A DNA stretch of 11,291 nt from JBFXAN01 sp050184225 (lineage in GTDB: Bacteria > Chloroflexota > Dehalococcoidia > CAUJGQ01): contig JBFXAN010000199.1 in assembly GCA_050184225.1 (NCBI GenBank), positions 1-11,291 on the forward strand. Direction: 5' to 3'. Positions 1-6,900 of this stretch are shown here, in pieces (position 1 is the first letter of the stretch; each line of letters opens with the position of its first letter). The translations under genes and the position numbers were made by a program. The notes below the pieces were generated by a model. The model saw only the letters and a list, made by a program, of their open reading frames with translations, did no database searches and was not told the DNA's origin.

Positions 1-362
1 TCGAGCCGCGACACCATCCCCGGCAGGACTTCCTTCGTGTGTGCGGCCGCGGCGGCGTGCATTGCGCTGCGCTGATCGGCCGTTGGTGTCCGTCGTGGCT
101 GGTCGGTCCCCGGCTTCGCCGTGGCGCTGGTCTGGGCGCCGCCGGCCTTCGATTGGCCGTTGCCGCCGCCGTCGCCTTCGACCAGTTGGCGTAGCTCACC
201 CATCGCCGCCGTGATCGCCTTGCCCAGCGGCGAGCCAGCACTGATGCGCTGGACGGCGGCGCCGGTCTTCGTGGCCGCCGTCTTCGCCGGCTGGTTCAAG
301 GCCGCCGTCTTCGCTTTGAGCGTGTCGAGGATGTCGGTGATCTCGCCGACTCGATTCACCAT
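1..362 (-). CDS. Unrecognised protein, 3' end beyond window edge
   Basis: An open frame starts at ATG 362-360 and runs to the left edge, giving 120 codons without a stop. It begins MVNRVGEITDILDTLKAK and is rich in Ala, Thr, Lys and Gly. Residues 1-60 could be helical or coiled coil; a Gly/Pro/Thr-rich low-complexity stretch follows at about 62-98, then an Ala-rich segment and PGMVSRL. A strong SD (GGAGGT) lies about 6-11 nt before the ATG and overlaps the stop of the upstream HTH gene (367-369), so the two genes are translationally coupled. I recognise no family. The opposite-strand frame over the same DNA has no SD and is Pro/Arg-rich, so it is treated as a shadow. The coupling suggests a shared role with the HTH protein, but that is inference. 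Confidence 0.7.
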   Translation of the reverse strand, partial: MVNRVGEITDILDTLKAKTAALNQPAKTAATKTGAAVQRISAGSPLGKAITAAMGELRQLVEGDGGGNGQSKAGGAQTSATAKPGTDQPRRTPTADQRSAMHAAAAAHTKEVLPGMVSRL

Positions 363-366
363 GGAT

Positions 367-582
367 CTACCTCCGTGTCGTTGCCGGCGGCATGCGTGTC
401 CGCGCCGCGGCTTCGCGTGCCGCGATCAGTTCGCCCAACGCCACCGGATCGACGAGCCGGCCAAGCGGTGTGCGGACATAGGCGAGCTTGCCCGCGCGCA
501 TCCACTGACGGATCGCGGACTCGCTCACGCCGCTGACGCGGGCAGCTTCGCTCGGCGTTAAGGCGTCGTTCAGCGTCACCAT
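367..582 (-). CDS. Small MerR/excisionase-type helix-turn-helix protein
   Basis: This is a 71-aa protein. Residues 8-50 (LTPSEAARVSGVSESAIRQW, then GKL...R.PLGRLVDPVAL) match the short winged-HTH pattern shared by MerR-like and phage excisionase (Xis) DNA-binding domains: a helix, a recognition helix ending in W, and a wing with a conserved Arg before the 'V/D' strand. A longer frame reaches GTG at 654, but ATG 582 is chosen because it has a GAGGT SD 7 nt upstream and because a promoter-like pair sits inside the longer frame. The protein may regulate its own operon or act in element excision. No integrase is visible in the window, so the excisionase role is unproven. It is followed immediately by the gene at 1-362. 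Confidence 0.8.
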   Translation of the reverse strand: MVTLNDALTPSEAARVSGVSESAIRQWMRAGKLAYVRTPLGRLVDPVALGELIAAREAAARTRMPPATTRR

Positions 583-598
583 CAGAAGTACCTCGTTG

Positions 599-620
599 TT
601 GGCTTGGCTATTCAAGCCAA
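599..620. promoter_or_regulatory. Inverted repeat in leader of HTH gene, candidate operator
   Basis: There is a perfect 8-bp inverted repeat, TTGGCTTG / CAAGCCAA, with a 6-bp spacer. It lies 17 bp upstream of the HTH start codon at 582, between the predicted -10 and the SD. Its size and position suit an autoregulatory operator. It could also form an RNA hairpin, but no U-tract follows, so it does not look like a terminator. Confidence 0.45.
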
Positions 621-631
621 CTTCCGCGACT

Positions 632-661
632 AGGATACAGGAATCGATACGCACCTGTCAC
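632..661 (-). promoter_or_regulatory. Candidate promoter of HTH gene with overlapping inverted repeat
   Basis: On the minus strand, GTGACA (656-661) and TATCCT (632-637) are separated by 18 bp and resemble sigma-70 -35 and -10 boxes. A perfect 7-bp inverted repeat, CGATACG / CGTATCG (645-651 and 661-667, 9-bp spacer), overlaps the -35 box and spacer, which is where a repressor site would be expected. The prediction is by eye only. Confidence 0.35.
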
Positions 662-729
662 GTATCGTATCAGAGTTTCTGATGTGGTACGGCTGAGGTT
701 GTGGCTGGCCGGCAGTGGCGAAGCGATCG

Positions 730-1383
730 TCAGAAGAGATCGTGATGGGTAATCACAGCCACGGCGGACCGTTCTGAACGGTCAGGGCAGTCCATTGGCC
801 CAATGTCACACCACGCACAGATCCGCGGGCTTGGGACGCGGATCGGCGGCACGTCGCCGGCGAGCATTGCAACAGCCTCTCGTAACCGTCCGCGAAAGGT
901 TTCGTCGATTGAGTCGGATGGGATGTCCACCACCTGATGCCGATACCGAATCCGGCCAACGGCACGCAGACCGCGATAGGCGGGCCGGATGAAGGGGAAC
1001 AACGCCAGATAGATCTGAACCTGAAGAATGTCGGATACCTTGGGCACTCCCGTCTTACATTCTTCAATCAGCGCCATCTCATCGTTCAGTGCGATGAGGT
1101 CCGGCCGACCAGCTACGACCGTGCCGCTGGCGCTGCGCGCATGGAACGCGTTCTGATCTTCCAAGCGCACCGCATACCCTTCGGCCAACCGCGCGGCAGC
1201 GGCAGATCGGAGCAACTCAGCATGGGTGGCGTTCCATGCACCGATGTCAAACGACTCGACCACCTTGTCGAACTTGGTGTAGTGCGCTTTGAACCAGAGC
1301 GCCCAGGTGCACGCCATTTCTCCAGCGAGATACCGCGAGAGCCAGGTCACCCAGATATACGGGGCAGGGCGCTTGGTGGTCAT
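730..1383 (-). CDS. Cas4/RecB-like PD-(D/E)XK nuclease with four-Cys (Fe-S type) signature
   Basis: This is a 217-aa protein. PD-(D/E)XK core motifs are visible: GRPD at 92-95, E-C-K at 108-110, and a Q-x3-Y motif at Q121-Y125. One cysteine lies N-terminal (C25, in LAGEMACTWALW) and three lie C-terminal in CAWCDIGPMDC (C189, C192, C199). A lone N-terminal Cys plus a C-terminal Cys trio is the arrangement that holds the 4Fe-4S cluster in Cas4 and AddB-type nucleases. The expected activity is DNA end processing by a metal-dependent exonuclease/endonuclease; this is inferred from family. No cas1, cas2 or CRISPR array is present, so it is better viewed as a mobile-element nuclease. ATG 1383 is chosen over ATG 1386 because GGAGA then sits 6 nt upstream; a longer frame to 1566 overlaps the divergent HTH gene and is not used. 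Confidence 0.8.
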   Translation of the reverse strand: MTTKRPAPYIWVTWLSRYLAGEMACTWALWFKAHYTKFDKVVESFDIGAWNATHAELLRSAAAARLAEGYAVRLEDQNAFHARSASGTVVAGRPDLIALNDEMALIEECKTGVPKVSDILQVQIYLALFPFIRPAYRGLRAVGRIRYRHQVVDIPSDSIDETFRGRLREAVAMLAGDVPPIRVPSPRICAWCDIGPMDCPDRSERSAVAVITHHDLF

Positions 1384-1392
1384 CATCCGTCT

Positions 1393-1456
1393 CCGTGTCT
1401 GCGCCGTCCCATCGAACAGACGGCCAATCGTGGTGGAGCGTAGCGGACAGACACGG
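1393..1456. promoter_or_regulatory. Divergent control region with spaced 9-bp inverted repeat
   Basis: The 1384-1497 gap separates the divergent starts of the nuclease and the XRE-type gene. It holds a perfect 9-bp inverted repeat, CCGTGTCTG (1393-1401) and CAGACACGG (1448-1456), with centres 55 bp apart. The XRE-like product of the adjacent gene is the natural candidate to bind it. No clear -35/-10 pair was identified. Confidence 0.4.
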
Positions 1457-1497
1457 CATCCTTGCGGCTGAGGACGGATTTTGTCCTGAGGGACGCC

Positions 1498-2067
1498 ATG
1501 GCCGACGCCCAGGTGGTTGTGCTGGAGTTTGGGGAGGTCCTTGGTGATCTGCTCGATCAGCGCCACGTACGCACCGGCGATCTTGCCAGGCAGTTACAAG
1601 TCGATCCGTCGCTTGTGCAGAAGTGGCTACGCGGCGCGCGTGTACCCAAACCGAACGCCGGGTACGTTGAGCGCTTGGGGGAGGTCCTTCACCTTGCAAG
1701 GGTGGATCGTGAGCGGCTTTCGATTGCCCAGAAGTATTCCCTGCTCCTGCGCACGATGGAGAGCCTCGACCTGAGTGGACGCGATCTGGTCCTTCTCCTC
1801 ACGCCCATCACACGCAATAGGGCTCTCGCTGGCGCTCAAACGACTCCGACGGCCCCAGCCACAACACGGATTCGTATGTATGTGCCGAGACCACGCTCCT
1901 CTCGGCGGAGCCGACCACAACCGCTGGATATCCTGATTGTCGGCTGGAGACGAGTCCGACGCCGCATATCCGTCCATGGTTCGGTGCTGTCTGGACGAGG
2001 CGCGTGGATGCTCTACGAGGATCTGATCGGGATTCAGGAGCAGTGGCGCGAGGTCGACAAACGGTAG
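1498..2067 (+). CDS. XRE-type helix-turn-helix DNA-binding protein
   Basis: This is a 189-aa protein. Residues 12-66 form an XRE/Cro-CI-like domain: GDLLDQRHVRTGDLARQLQ, then VDPSLVQKWLRGARVP as turn and recognition helix, then GYVERLGEVLHL. Residues 120-160 are strongly basic and Pro/Arg-rich (RPRSSRRSRP, RRVRRR), followed by a Trp/Tyr-containing C-terminus that I cannot assign. ATG 1498 is preferred, with GAGGGA 5 nt upstream; a TTG at 1462 would add 12 residues. It is divergent from the Cas4-like nuclease, so it may repress that gene and its own. The region after residue 105 is less protein-like than the HTH part, so the C-terminus is less certain. Confidence 0.65.
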   Translation: MADAQVVVLEFGEVLGDLLDQRHVRTGDLARQLQVDPSLVQKWLRGARVPKPNAGYVERLGEVLHLARVDRERLSIAQKYSLLLRTMESLDLSGRDLVLLLTPITRNRALAGAQTTPTAPATTRIRMYVPRPRSSRRSRPQPLDILIVGWRRVRRRISVHGSVLSGRGAWMLYEDLIGIQEQWREVDKR

Positions 2068-2077
2068 TGTGGATTGG

Positions 2078-2146
2078 TCATGAAGGACACACGTGAGGGG
2101 CGAGGTGCTCCCACTTCGTGATCGACCGGCAGCGACGGCAGAGCAT
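2078..2146 (-). pseudogene. Possible remnant of a mini zinc-ribbon gene
   Basis: In the gap between the XRE gene and the SnoaL-like gene, the minus strand encodes GGGPMLCRRCRSITK followed by WEHLAPHVCPS and TGA. This resembles GGGMLVCRRCRPSTK near the end of the 58-aa zinc ribbon at 2893-3069, at protein and DNA level. It ends in a CxxC...HxC pattern. The frame stays open upstream into the SnoaL-like gene, but no start with an SD is visible. ATG 2146 would give only 22 aa. It is most likely a 5'-truncated copy, with a very small gene as the alternative. Confidence 0.3.
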
Positions 2147-2249
2147 CGGCCCCCCACCGATCGCGGTGCGATCATCGTCGAAGGTGCCGCGTTTGACACT
2201 AGACGCTGCCCGCGCGATAGAAGACACAGCACATGCAGGAGGGATGAGG

Positions 2250-2654
2250 ATGGCCGAGGCGACGAATAAGGCGACGATCGCCCGCGCGTTCGACGAGTGG
2301 GCGGCAGGCACCGGTGGCCCCTACGCCTTGCTGGCCGACGATGCCACCTGGACGATCGTCGGCACCAGCCCGATGTCGCGCCGCTACAACAGCCGGCAGG
2401 AGTTCCTGGATCAGGTAATCGACCCGTTCAACGCCCGGATGGCGTCACCGCTGGTCCCGACGGTGCGCGCCCTCTATGCCGATGACGATTGGGTGATCGC
2501 CTTGTTCGATGCCGCCGGCACCGCGCGGGATGGCCGGCCCTACACCAACACGTACTCGTGGTATCTGCGGCTGCGGGACGGGCGGATCGTCGAAGCGATC
2601 GCCTTCTTCGACACGATTGCGTTCACGGATTTCTGGCAGCGCATCACCCCGTAG
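2250..2654 (+). CDS. SnoaL-like / NTF2-fold protein
   Basis: This is a 134-aa protein of typical SnoaL/ketosteroid-isomerase-like size. The pattern is a helical N-terminus (ATIARAFDEWAAG), LLADDATWTIVGTSP, a helix RQEFLDQVIDPF, then strands VRALYADDDWVIALFDAAGT, YTNTYSWYLRLRDGRIVEAI and a C-terminal FFDTIAFTDFW. NTF2-fold members bind small hydrophobic ligands or catalyse isomerisation, hydrolysis or cyclisation; the substrate cannot be told from sequence. AGGAGGG at 2237-2243 abuts ATG 2244, so ATG 2250 (spacing 6) is the better start. It is convergent with the replication operon, 20 bp from that operon's last stop, and looks like cargo or a host-derived gene rather than part of the replication machinery. 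Confidence 0.8.
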   Translation: MAEATNKATIARAFDEWAAGTGGPYALLADDATWTIVGTSPMSRRYNSRQEFLDQVIDPFNARMASPLVPTVRALYADDDWVIALFDAAGTARDGRPYTNTYSWYLRLRDGRIVEAIAFFDTIAFTDFWQRITP

Positions 2655-2674
2655 CGCGCGGGCATCGGTGTCGC

Positions 2675-2896
2675 CTACGTCACGGTTGGCCCGACGACCA
2701 CAACAAACTCCCGCGTCGGCCCCGCATAACCACAACCGGGGCACCGGCGCCGGCTGAACCCCTCGTCCAGGCTGGCGCCCGGCGCGAGCGGCTCGAATGC
2801 GGCCGCGTCCTGAACGACGCGACAACTCGGACATCTGCGCTGCTTCACCGGGGCACCGCCGGACGGCGCCGGTGGGGTTGGTTGCGTGCGGTTCAT
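2675..2896 (-). CDS. Mini zinc-ribbon protein, 73 aa
   Basis: This is a 73-aa protein with two CxxC knuckles: CPSC at 22-25 and CPGC at 52-55. They are separated by an acidic/hydrophobic segment (AAAFEPLAPGASLDEGF) and followed by GYAGPTREFVVVVG. The N-terminal 20 residues are Pro-rich and probably disordered. This is a zinc-ribbon layout; such proteins may bind nucleic acid or act as protein adaptors, and nothing more specific is supported. Its ATG (2896-2894) overlaps the TGA of the preceding zinc ribbon, with AAGGGGA just upstream. It is the last gene of the replication operon. Confidence 0.75.
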   Translation of the reverse strand: MNRTQPTPPAPSGGAPVKQRRCPSCRVVQDAAAFEPLAPGASLDEGFSRRRCPGCGYAGPTREFVVVVGPTVT

Positions 2897-3069
2897 TGCT
2901 TCCCCTTCTTCGTGCTTGGCCGGCAGCGTCGGCAGACCAGCATCCCGCCGCCGAGGATGACGAGGTGGCTGGCCCACCGCCGACAGACGGGACAGCGGAG
3001 CCGCCACCCGAAGCGGCCGGGCCTTGTTTCGATCGGCGCGAGATCGAGGTGCATCGCTCGGCTTTTCAT
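2893..3069 (-). CDS. Mini zinc-ribbon protein, 58 aa
   Basis: This is a 58-aa protein: basic N-terminus, then LRCPVCRRWASHLVILGGG and MLVCRRCRPSTKKGKQ. The CPVC and CRRC knuckles are 17 residues apart, a classic short zinc ribbon, and the Lys-rich tail suits nucleic acid contact. The ATG (3069-3067) overlaps the TGA of the polymerase fusion (ATGA), with GGAGC upstream, so it is co-translated with the polymerase. Longer frames that include polymerase-coding DNA upstream are rejected. It may be a replication accessory factor; this rests on context only. Confidence 0.75.
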   Translation of the reverse strand: MKSRAMHLDLAPIETRPGRFGWRLRCPVCRRWASHLVILGGGMLVCRRCRPSTKKGKQ

Positions 3070-6000
3070 CGTGCTCCGCTCCAGTCCCGCATGATCTGCG
3101 CTTCCGCCTCCACCGGCACATCCGGCAGCAGCGCGGCGCCGGCGGCCTCCATGTGGCGGGTGAGCCACGCCGCCACGGCGGTCGCGTCGTCGGCGTCGCA
3201 CTCCACGAGGATCTCGTCATGCACGACGTTGATAACCTGCGCGCGGGGGTAGGCAGCACGGTCCTCCCACAGCCACGCGAGCGCCTGCTTGAGGATGTCG
3301 GCGCCCGTCCCCTGGACCGGGCTGTTCAGCTTCTCCGTGAACATCGACACACCCCGCCGGAGCCGGCCGGCGAGCGTTCGCGTCGTCGTCGCGTCGTCCC
3401 CCTGTTGCCGGTGCCAGCGGCGCAGCCCCGGATAGGTGCGGAAGAACGCCCCACGGAACCGTTCCGCCTCGTCTCGGGAGAGGGTGACGCGGTAGTTCGT
3501 CGCGGCGTGCTCCTGGAGCGTCGCCGCACCCATGCCGTAGAGCAGACCGAAGTTCAGCGCCTTCGCGAGTTGCCGCTGCTCCTTCGTCACCTGCGCCGGG
3601 ACGATGCCGAGCACCGCCGCCGCCGTCTGGACATGGACATCCTGACCTTGCTGATAGGCCGCGCGCAGCACCGCGTCGCCGGCGATCTGTGCCGCGATTC
3701 GCAACTCGATCTGTGAGTAGTCGGCCTTGACCAGCACACGGCCCGCACCAGGCTTGATACACGCCCGGTACGCCGGCGTCCCTGGGATCTGCTGGAGGTT
3801 CGGCGCCGAGCAGGACATCCGGCCTGCCTCACTGCCGATCTGGTGGAAGGAGGCATGAATCCGCCCATCGGTGTGGACATGCTTCGCCGCCCAATCAATC
3901 CCGTAGGTGGTCGCCCGCTTGTCCGCCTCGCGGTAGTCAAGCAGCAACCGGACGAACGGGTCTGCGTCCGCCAATGGCGTCAGCGTCTCGGACTTCGTCG
4001 TGGTGACGGTGTGCCCCCGACGCCGCAGCAACTTCGGCAGCCGATCGGCGGGGCTGGCCCACACCGGCGTCCGCTTCGACTGCTTGAGCGGCTGCCCTCG
4101 TTTGCCGTAGATCACCGGCTGAGGGACCACCTCGGGGTCGTCCGGCATCTCCGCGGCGAGGAGCGCCTGCATCTCCTGCTCCAGCCGCAGCCGATCGGCG
4201 AGCGCCGCGTCGGAGAGCGTGCGCCAGGCGTCCACGTCGAACGGCGTTCCGGCCTGTTCCATCCCGGCGACCGCCGGGATCGCGCCGAACTCGATCGCAG
4301 CTGTCCGCGACAGGTCGTCGTCGCTCAGTCGCGAGGCGAGCACCGCCGCCAGTGGCAGAAGGATCGCCGCGTCACGAACCGCGTAGGTGATCTGCGCCGG
4401 CGTGAGGCCGCCGCTCCAGTCCGAAAGTTGCTCGGCCTTGGAAACCTTCTCGTCGAGGTATCGCCCGGCAACAGCCGCCAGTCCGAAGTGACCCTTCGCG
4501 CGCCGCTCGTGCGTGCCGGTCGCCTCCAGTAAGCGGGCGGCTAGCTCCGTATCGAAGCACCGCGCCTGCACGGAGACGCCGGCGGATTCGAGGAAGCGGA
4601 GGTCGAAGGCGAGGTTGTGGCCGGCGATCTGCCGTTCCGCCGTGAAGACAGCCCGGAGCGGCCTGGGGTCCACGGCGAAGCAGTCGATCAGGAAGACGTG
4701 GTCGGCTAGGGCGATCTGGATCAGCCGCAGCCGGTCGGTGAGCGGGTCCAGGCCGGTCGTTTCGGTATCGACGCCCAGCAGCGACGGATTCGCCGCAAGC
4801 TCCGTCACAACCCCGGCGAGCTGCTCACCGGTGGTGACCAGGGTGTATGGCAGCAGCGATTGGGCACAAGAGACGGAATCACCGTCACCCACGTCACCAC
4901 CGTCACCATCGACGATTTCAGGCGCTGGTGACGGTCCCTCGGATCGAGGGTCGGGGGGACCGTCACCATCACCGTCACCCGGTTTTGGGGCATTCTCAGA
5001 TTCAAAATCAGCATCGGGTGACGCGGGTGACGCGGGTGACGGTCGTTCCGGACGCTGTGCCTGTTGCGCCGCCCCCACGCCCGGATCTGGTGACGGTCCT
5101 TCGTCTGGGTCACCGTCACCCGGCCCGCGAGGACCGTCACCACACCACCAGAGCGCGATCCGCCTGGTCCCGCCATGCCCCCGCGAGAGGAAGTCGATGC
5201 CAACCCCGACGCGCGGGAGCACCGGCGCCAGCCGCCGGAGCTGTGCGGAGAGCGCGGCGGGCTGCTTCGGCCACTCCTTTGCCCTCGTCAGCCGGGCTTG
5301 TTCCTTCTCGTCGTCGCTGTGGTGTACCGGCAGCAGCGTCAACAACTCGCGTGCGGTCCCGGTCCACTCGTTCACGTTGTTGACGAATCGTGCCAACACC
5401 TCCGCCAGCAGCGAGGTATCGGCGACCGCGGTCTCCGCGTCGCGTCGCTTCGCCGCGTACCTTTCCAGGAAGCCGGCGTCGCCCTCCACGAGCGGCTGCC
5501 AGATCGGGGTGAGCGCGGCGCCGAGCGCGGCATAGTCCGCCATGCGCGGGTTCTGGTCGTCCGGGATCTGCGTCTCCGACAGCCGGCGCAGCGCGACGGA
5601 GAGGGCATCGAGCAGCGCCCCGACCAGCCGCGGCCGGGCCGCCTCAAACTCCTGCCAGAACGCCGCTTCCTTCACCTTTCGCCGGAGCGGTGGCATCTCA
5701 CACCGCACCGTGCGATCGGCCAGATCCGGTCGCGTGACGACCTCGGTGATCGCCGTGAGCAGCACCGGGCGCATGTGCTCAAACACAACTTCGTCATCAT
5801 CCGAGTGCAGCCGCCGGGTCGAGAAGCCGCCGCCGGTGAGTACGGTGCTCAGCGCGTCGGAGCACCACTCCGGGATCGAGGAGAGGTTGTCCAGCGCGAC
5901 GATCAGATTGTTGGCGCAGCGGATCGCAAGGTCGCGCTCAGAGTCGGGCAGGCGTCCGAGATCCGCTTTGACAGGGTCGACGAGGCGCCGAAGCACGCGC

Positions 6001-6899
6001 CCCGACGTGCTCTTGCCCGTTCCCTGGTTCCCGATCAGCGCGAGTAGGGTATACGGCCCCCGCAGGAGCGTTCCCACGAGCCACGTCAGGACGAAGGGCC
6101 GGTCATCGGGGTCGACGTGGACAAAGTCGAACAGCTCGGCGATGTCCGCGCCCGCCACCGGCGGTGCCGTCAGAATCGGTAGAGTGCGGCCCGATCGCCG
6201 GAATCGGGCGGACGGTTCCGCCTCGATCTGCCAGCCGCCCGGACCGACCCGGATCGTGGTCCATTGCTCGTCCCCAACGTCGAGGGTGACGTGGTCATCC
6301 CCCCAGGCGACGCGGGTCGCGATCGTGTATCGGGGTGCGGCGAACAACGCCTTGCCCGCCATCGTGTTTTCTGCGTCAGAGAGCGCCTGCCCGCCCGGCG
6401 TCTTCTCTGTCTTTAAGAAGCTGTAGCGGGCGAGCCAGCGCCGAAAGCGGCGGCTGCCGATCTTGAGGTGTTCCCGGTGCGGCTGGGGATCTTCCACGAT
6501 CACCGTCGCCCACGGTTCATCGTCGGTGTCATGCCACAGACCGAGCGCGTCGTCACCGTCGTCGAGATCGTCGATCAGATCGACGAGGCGATCCGCCTGC
6601 GTCTCCTTCACCTCATCCTTGAGCAACTCGACGAGCGCCGGCAGGATGTGCAAGAGCGCGGCGGCGAGCGCCCTTTCGTCAGGCGCGGCGTCGTTCCCCG
6701 CCACCTGCGCCGCCGCTTTGGTACACCACGCCGCTCGTTCCTCTTCGTCGTTGAAGCGGGCCGTCTCGTAGAAGGCGACGGAGCCGTTGCCGACCATCAC
6801 ATCGGCGAGCACGGCTCCGGCGCGATTCCGGCGGGCGCCAGTCGCGAGGATATGCCACTGATCGCTGAGTTGGTGTTTAATCGTGGGTTTGTCGGACAT
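3066..6899 (-). CDS. P-loop ATPase / 3'-5' exonuclease / family A DNA polymerase fusion
   Basis: This is a 1277-aa protein. Residues about 115-585 match the replication ATPase seen in many integrative elements: Walker A GNQGTGKS at 290-297, Walker B-like LIVALDN with D337, then TGGGFSTR, RPVLL and a DLADR motif. A disordered acidic/Pro-rich linker spans about 588-680. A DEDDy exonuclease follows: ExoI DTE (D711, E713), ExoII N762/D766, ExoIII Y839-x3-D843. The polymerase has motif A DYSQIELR (D1060), motif B RQLAKALNFGLLYG (R1109, K1113, F1117, Y1121) and motif C VVHDEI (H1227, D1228). All catalytic residues are intact and there is no 5' nuclease domain. Expected role: replicative DNA synthesis with proofreading, coupled to an ATPase/helicase. 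The start is ATG 6899, with GAGGT 5 nt upstream, one base after the upstream stop; a TTG at 6911 is the alternative. Confidence 0.9.
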   Translation of the reverse strand: MSDKPTIKHQLSDQWHILATGARRNRAGAVLADVMVGNGSVAFYETARFNDEEERAAWCTKAAAQVAGNDAAPDERALAAALLHILPALVELLKDEVKETQADRLVDLIDDLDDGDDALGLWHDTDDEPWATVIVEDPQPHREHLKIGSRRFRRWLARYSFLKTEKTPGGQALSDAENTMAGKALFAAPRYTIATRVAWGDDHVTLDVGDEQWTTIRVGPGGWQIEAEPSARFRRSGRTLPILTAPPVAGADIAELFDFVHVDPDDRPFVLTWLVGTLLRGPYTLLALIGNQGTGKSTSGRVLRRLVDPVKADLGRLPDSERDLAIRCANNLIVALDNLSSIPEWCSDALSTVLTGGGFSTRRLHSDDDEVVFEHMRPVLLTAITEVVTRPDLADRTVRCEMPPLRRKVKEAAFWQEFEAARPRLVGALLDALSVALRRLSETQIPDDQNPRMADYAALGAALTPIWQPLVEGDAGFLERYAAKRRDAETAVADTSLLAEVLARFVNNVNEWTGTARELLTLLPVHHSDDEKEQARLTRAKEWPKQPAALSAQLRRLAPVLPRVGVGIDFLSRGHGGTRRIALWWCGDGPRGPGDGDPDEGPSPDPGVGAAQQAQRPERPSPASPASPDADFESENAPKPGDGDGDGPPDPRSEGPSPAPEIVDGDGGDVGDGDSVSCAQSLLPYTLVTTGEQLAGVVTELAANPSLLGVDTETTGLDPLTDRLRLIQIALADHVFLIDCFAVDPRPLRAVFTAERQIAGHNLAFDLRFLESAGVSVQARCFDTELAARLLEATGTHERRAKGHFGLAAVAGRYLDEKVSKAEQLSDWSGGLTPAQITYAVRDAAILLPLAAVLASRLSDDDLSRTAAIEFGAIPAVAGMEQAGTPFDVDAWRTLSDAALADRLRLEQEMQALLAAEMPDDPEVVPQPVIYGKRGQPLKQSKRTPVWASPADRLPKLLRRRGHTVTTTKSETLTPLADADPFVRLLLDYREADKRATTYGIDWAAKHVHTDGRIHASFHQIGSEAGRMSCSAPNLQQIPGTPAYRACIKPGAGRVLVKADYSQIELRIAAQIAGDAVLRAAYQQGQDVHVQTAAAVLGIVPAQVTKEQRQLAKALNFGLLYGMGAATLQEHAATNYRVTLSRDEAERFRGAFFRTYPGLRRWHRQQGDDATTTRTLAGRLRRGVSMFTEKLNSPVQGTGADILKQALAWLWEDRAAYPRAQVINVVHDEILVECDADDATAVAAWLTRHMEAAGAALLPDVPVEAEAQIMRDWSGAR
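4881..5140. repeat. Nine copies of octamer ACCGTCAC / GTGACGGT in the linker-coding DNA
   Basis: The octamer ACCGTCAC occurs at 4881, 4899, 4959, 4971, 5112 and 5133; its reverse complement GTGACGGT occurs at 4928, 5036 and 5090. This falls within the DNA coding the ATPase-polymerase linker. In the gene's reading direction one orientation encodes G-D-G and the other P-S-P. The layout is reminiscent of iterons, but could also be amino-acid repeat expansion under biased codon use. Confidence 0.6.
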
Positions 6900-6900
6900 C

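Noticed and set aside
121..561. Plus-strand frame of 146 codons
   Set aside because: It is antisense to two coupled minus-strand genes with good SDs and has a Pro/Arg-rich shadow composition.
1387..1566. N-terminal extension of the Cas4-like nuclease, containing a CxxC
   Set aside because: It would overlap the HTH-coding part of the divergent XRE gene and has no SD; the nuclease motifs all lie after Met 1383.
4881..5140. Possible CRISPR or satellite array
   Set aside because: The repeated unit is only 8 bp, spacing is irregular, both orientations occur, and it lies in an intact coding frame.
4513..5535. Long plus-strand open frame of 340 codons
   Set aside because: It is antisense to the ATPase-linker-exonuclease gene, is a Ser/Pro low-complexity translation caused by the GC-rich sense codons, and lacks domain motifs.
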